A stretch of 9,665 bases of DNA from Marinobacterium_E sp035458585 (GTDB taxonomy: Bacteria > Pseudomonadota > Gammaproteobacteria > Pseudomonadales > Balneatricaceae), in contig DATHZN010000027.1 in assembly GCA_035458585.1 (NCBI GenBank), positions 1 through 9,665 on the forward strand, read 5' to 3'. The position numbers and the translations under genes were made by a program. Of the stretch, positions 6,653-9,665 are shown piece after piece (position 1 is the first letter of the stretch; every line of letters begins with the position of its first letter). The notes under the pieces were generated by a model. The model was not told the DNA's origin and ran no database searches. It saw only the letters and a list, made by a program, of their open reading frames with translations.

Positions 6653-6668
6653 AGCCATTCGGCCGGCA

Positions 6669-6812
6669 TCAGCCTTTACCTGCAGAGAGCGGGCGAATGA
6701 TATCGCTGATCTGCGTTTGCATCCACTGATCTGATAAGTCGACGCTGCAAGGAGTATGCTGGTAACTGTCGCGTGCTTTTGCAGCCGGCCGCCGAAGAGA
6801 ATGCACCGGCAT
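6669..6812 (-). CDS. Possible small protein, 47 residues, not recognised
   Basis: ATG at 6810-6812 opens a 47-residue frame ending in TGA at 6669-6671. The product starts MPVHSLRRPAAKAR, has one cysteine, and ends IIRPLSAGKG; it is basic at both ends, without a signal peptide or membrane segment. The ribosome binding site is weak (GGT about five bases upstream). It lies on the same strand as the RRM gene, 49 bp upstream of the chosen RRM start, in an otherwise unexplained spacer. The composition looks protein-like, but at this length that is not decisive; it may be non-coding or the leader part of the RRM transcript. Confidence 0.3.
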   Translation of the reverse strand: MPVHSLRRPAAKARDSYQHTPCSVDLSDQWMQTQISDIIRPLSAGKG

Positions 6813-6906
6813 GAGGTACCAAATGCGCTTCTGTCCGCTCCTAAGTCATCTTAAAACATGCTATTTTTCAATATCCTAGCTCTGAAGTACCAGATGAGAG
6901 AATTTG
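6813..6906. promoter_or_regulatory. Upstream region of recC
   Basis: This 94-bp stretch is AT-rich in its centre (6850-6875) and should carry the recC promoter. The best guess is a weak -10 TATCCT (6872-6877) with a very poor -35, so no promoter is claimed firmly. GAGAG six bases before the recC ATG is the ribosome binding site. A 10-bp direct repeat with one mismatch, GTACCAAATG (6816-6825) and GTACCAGATG (6887-6896), flanks the region. Confidence 0.3.
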
Positions 6907-9665
6907 ATGTCAGCATCCGCCGACAGCGGTTTTATAGCGATCCACGGTAACCGACTCGAAGATCTTCGTCAGTCACTGATTACCTTTTTGCGTTCCGCAC
7001 CGCTGGACCCTTTTGAAGAGGATGTGGTTCTGGTCCAGAGTAACGGCATCGCACAATGGTTGAAGCAATCAATCGCAGCCAACCCCGGCACGGATAACTC
7101 GGTGGGAGGACTCGGCATTGCGGCTGATCTGGATTTTAAGCTGCCAGCTGAGTTTATCTGGAGCGTCTATCGCTCAATTTTGCCGGAAGCGGAGGTACCC
7201 ACAACCTCCCCCTTCGACAAACGCCCCCTCACCTGGCGACTGTTTGCGCTACTGCCAACCCTCGTCAATCAACCTATTTACGCGCCTCTCAAACGTTTTA
7301 TTGAAGGCGATGAGCCTCTGGTACGCACCTTTCAACTCGCAGAAAAGCTGGCAGATCTATTTGATCAGTATCAGGTCTATCGCGCCGACTGGCTGGCGCT
7401 TTGGGAGAGCGGCAGTAATGCGCTTCTGAGCAGTCAGGGCGCTCAAACAAGCTTGCCAGATGAGGATCTTTGGCAGCCACAACTATGGCGCGCGATCTGC
7501 AATGATATCCAGATAGGTCTGGGTGGGGATGCTGCGAATACCAGCCGGTCGCGAGTCCACACGCGTTTTATGCAGCACGCCAGCAGCCTGAAGTACTTGG
7601 CGGCAGATGCGAAGCTAGCCAAACGTGTCTTTGTCTTCGGTGTCTCGTCACTTCCCCGACAGACGCTGGAGGCGCTGGCTGTGCTAAGCCGCTTCTCTCA
7701 AGTGATATTCTGTGTTTTAAATCCAAGCCAGTATCACTGGGCAGAGATAGTGAGCGATCGTGAGCTACTCACTGCAGAGCGTCGCCGAGGATTGATGAAA
7801 CCCGAGTTCCAGCCAGGCTGTGCGTTGGAGACCCTGCATGGCCAGGCTAACCCACTGCTGGCGGGTTGGGGGAAACAGGGTCGTGATTTTCTGCGGATGC
7901 TTGATGAGTTTGATGATACTGAGGCACGTTGCACCCGCTACACTCTATACCGCAATCAGTTTGACCTCTTTTTTCCCCATTCAAGTGGTGCGCAACCGAC
8001 ACTGCTCAACCAGCTGCAGGATGATATTTTTTACCTTCGCAACCTCAACGAGATCGATACCCGAGTACTTCAACCTGAACAGGACCATTCAGTCCGGTTC
8101 CATCAAGCCCACAGCCCGCTGCGCGAGGTAGAGATACTGCACGATCAGCTTCTGGCTGCATTTAACTCGGACCCAGCTCTACAGCCAGCCGACGTTATGG
8201 TGATGGTACCGGATATCAATATCTACGCGCCCTACATCAAGGCTGTCTTTAGCCAACAGGCCAAGGGGGCGGAGCAGCATATCCCCTTTAACATTGCGGA
8301 CCTCGGGCAGCGCGGCCAAAACCCGCTAATCAGCGCATTGGATATCCTGCTGTCTTTGCCACAGGCGCGCTGCAGCGTCAGTGAGGTGATGGGGCTACTG
8401 GAGGCGCCTGCATTGCGAAGTCGCTTTGGTATAGATGAAACTGATCTTGAGCTGATTGCACACTGGATAGAGCACACCCACATTCGCTGGGGCCTGGATG
8501 CCGAACAGCGCAAGCGTTCAGATAATCCAGCTATTGGAGTCCGAAACACCTGGCTAGCGGGCATCCGGTCGATGCTTGTCGGCTTTAGTCTTGGCCAGCA
8601 GGAGTGCTGGATGGGCGTGCAGGGTTACAACGATATCTCTGGCAGTGAAATCGCCATCGTCGGTAATCTCGCCAACCTCATTGAGGCCCTACAGCATCTG
8701 ACAGAGAGGCTTGGACAGGTGCAAACAGCAGAGCTGTGGATCCTGGGTGTACAACAACTGTTGAGAGACTTTTTCGCTGCTGAGGATCCTGCAGACGAAC
8801 TTCTGCTCGATCGCATCAGCCAACAGCTCCGGCGCTGGCAGGATGAACTGGAAATTGCCGATGCCCTGCAACAGGAGATACCGCTATTAGTCGTGCGTGA
8901 GCGGATAATCTCATCATTGGATGAGACCAACCTACGCCAACGATTCCTCGCCGGGAGCGTCAATTTCTCTACCCTAATGCCGATGCGCTCGATCCCGTTT
9001 AAAATGATCTGCCTATTAGGCATGAACGATGGAGACTATCCGCGAAGCCGCACGCCTATGGACTTCGACCTGATGGCACGCGAGTATCGCCCGGGCGACC
9101 GATCACGCCGCAATGACGATCGCTATCTATTCCTTGAAGCGCTGCTTTCAGCCCGTCAGCGGCTCTACTTGAGCTGGGTTGGCCGCAGTATTCTGGACGA
9201 CTCCGAGCGCCCCGCATCAGTGTTGATAGAGCAGTTACAGGACTACATTAATCAGCGCTGGGTGAGCCCTGTGAGCGAGACCCGTTGTAGCGAGCTTCTC
9301 AGCATGCAACATCCACTGCAGCCTTTCAGTGCAGCTTACTACCCTGAGGAGAACGGCCCCTATAGTCTGACGGAGGTCCTGAATTCAGGTAGATTGTTCA
9401 CCTACAACGGCAGTTGGAGAGAGGCACTCAACCAATCAGCTGCGGCACCACACGTAAGTAAGCACACACTAGCTTACCGCCAACCTAAAGAGCCTATCAA
9501 TCTCCGGGCGCTAGCAAACTTTCTTAAAAATCCGATTGCTTACTTCTACAACCACCGACTCAATGTCTGGTTTGCTGACCTTGAGGAGTCCGACACAGAC
9601 CATGAGATCTTCCAATTCAGTCCGCTGCAAAAAACGATACTGGAGTCACAACTTATTCAGCAGGC
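6907..9665 (+). CDS. recC: Exodeoxyribonuclease V subunit RecC, N-terminal 919 codons (truncated by window end)
   Basis: RecC is the Chi-recognising subunit of the RecBCD helicase-nuclease, which processes double-strand DNA ends for RecA-dependent repair. The frame is open to the right edge. It shows the inactive-helicase features of RecC without a Walker A motif: VLVQSNGIAQWLK (41-53), PAEFIW (80-85), ADLFDQYQVYR (149-159), HSPLREVEILHDQLLAAF (about 402-419), TLMPMRSIPFKMICLLGMND (689-708), then YRPGDRSRRNDDRYLFLEAL and SWVGRSILDDSERPASVLIEQ. From memory this follows E. coli RecC (1122 residues) almost end to end, so about 200 C-terminal residues, including the nuclease-like domain, are missing. 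Equivalents of Chi-tunnel residues W70, D133, L134, D136, R142 and R186 are kept. A roughly nine-residue insertion (around 60-68) is seen relative to E. coli. GAGAG lies six bases before the ATG. No frameshift is seen. recB and recD are expected downstream. Confidence 0.97.
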   Translation, partial: MSASADSGFIAIHGNRLEDLRQSLITFLRSAPLDPFEEDVVLVQSNGIAQWLKQSIAANPGTDNSVGGLGIAADLDFKLPAEFIWSVYRSILPEAEVPTTSPFDKRPLTWRLFALLPTLVNQPIYAPLKRFIEGDEPLVRTFQLAEKLADLFDQYQVYRADWLALWESGSNALLSSQGAQTSLPDEDLWQPQLWRAICNDIQIGLGGDAANTSRSRVHTRFMQHASSLKYLAADAKLAKRVFVFGVSSLPRQTLEALAVLSRFSQVIFCVLNPSQYHWAEIVSDRELLTAERRRGLMKPEFQPGCALETLHGQANPLLAGWGKQGRDFLRMLDEFDDTEARCTRYTLYRNQFDLFFPHSSGAQPTLLNQLQDDIFYLRNLNEIDTRVLQPEQDHSVRFHQAHSPLREVEILHDQLLAAFNSDPALQPADVMVMVPDINIYAPYIKAVFSQQAKGAEQHIPFNIADLGQRGQNPLISALDILLSLPQARCSVSEVMGLLEAPALRSRFGIDETDLELIAHWIEHTHIRWGLDAEQRKRSDNPAIGVRNTWLAGIRSMLVGFSLGQQECWMGVQGYNDISGSEIAIVGNLANLIEALQHLTERLGQVQTAELWILGVQQLLRDFFAAEDPADELLLDRISQQLRRWQDELEIADALQQEIPLLVVRERIISSLDETNLRQRFLAGSVNFSTLMPMRSIPFKMICLLGMNDGDYPRSRTPMDFDLMAREYRPGDRSRRNDDRYLFLEALLSARQRLYLSWVGRSILDDSERPASVLIEQLQDYINQRWVSPVSETRCSELLSMQHPLQPFSAAYYPEENGPYSLTEVLNSGRLFTYNGSWREALNQSAAAPHVSKHTLAYRQPKEPINLRALANFLKNPIAYFYNHRLNVWFADLEESDTDHEIFQFSPLQKTILESQLIQQ

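Noticed and set aside
6620..6658. ATG at 6658 as start of the RRM protein
   Set aside because: Adds 13 residues outside the RRM fold, lacks a good ribosome binding site, and a -10-like box lies inside the extension.
6704..6734. CTGATCTG occurring twice in the spacer
   Set aside because: Only eight bases, 23 bp apart, and not part of a longer array; likely chance.
8625..9023. Minus-strand ORF of 132 codons opposite recC
   Set aside because: Ser/Arg/Cys-rich shadow of a strongly conserved RecC segment.

Overview
The window looks like a piece of a gammaproteobacterial chromosome, probably from an aquatic or marine species. The main evidence is a recC gene that aligns well with Escherichia coli RecC, as recalled from memory. 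Two-receiver HD-GYP and GGDEF signalling proteins, a short bacterial RRM protein and a SulP transporter of the BicA type fit that setting. Base composition appears moderate and even. I see no insertion sequence, phage gene, tRNA, rRNA or CRISPR array. No finer taxonomic placement is justified.

Left part (1-2091). A minus-strand membrane diguanylate cyclase gene runs off the left edge; only its N-terminal sensor half and the first residues of the GGDEF domain are inside. Its N-terminus resembles the two-helix YgaP-like membrane module (DUF2892), which is unusual in front of a GGDEF domain. Upstream of it on the same strand is a small exported DsrE-family-like protein. Divergent from that is a MaoC/hydratase-2 hot-dog protein.

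Middle part (2092-5330). A plus-strand response regulator carries a degenerate receiver, an intact receiver and an HD-GYP c-di-GMP phosphodiesterase domain. Its end overlaps by 10 bp, tail to tail, with a minus-strand SulP anion transporter with a STAS domain. The transporter is very similar to the cyanobacterial bicarbonate transporter BicA as I remember it.

Right part (5331-9665). The transporter is the last gene of an apparent three-gene minus-strand operon: RRM RNA-binding protein, aldo/keto reductase, SulP transporter, with gaps of about 30 bp. After a roughly 290-bp spacer that may hold one small ORF comes recC on the plus strand. It is cut by the right edge after about 919 codons; recB and recD would be expected beyond.

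How they fit together: one c-di-GMP synthase (left edge) and one c-di-GMP hydrolase (middle) lie about 1.2 kb apart. The synthase has a sulfur-linked type of membrane module and sits beside a DsrE-like exported protein, which suggests, as inference only, a sulfur- or redox-responsive c-di-GMP input. The other genes look like ordinary metabolic, transport and DNA-repair functions.
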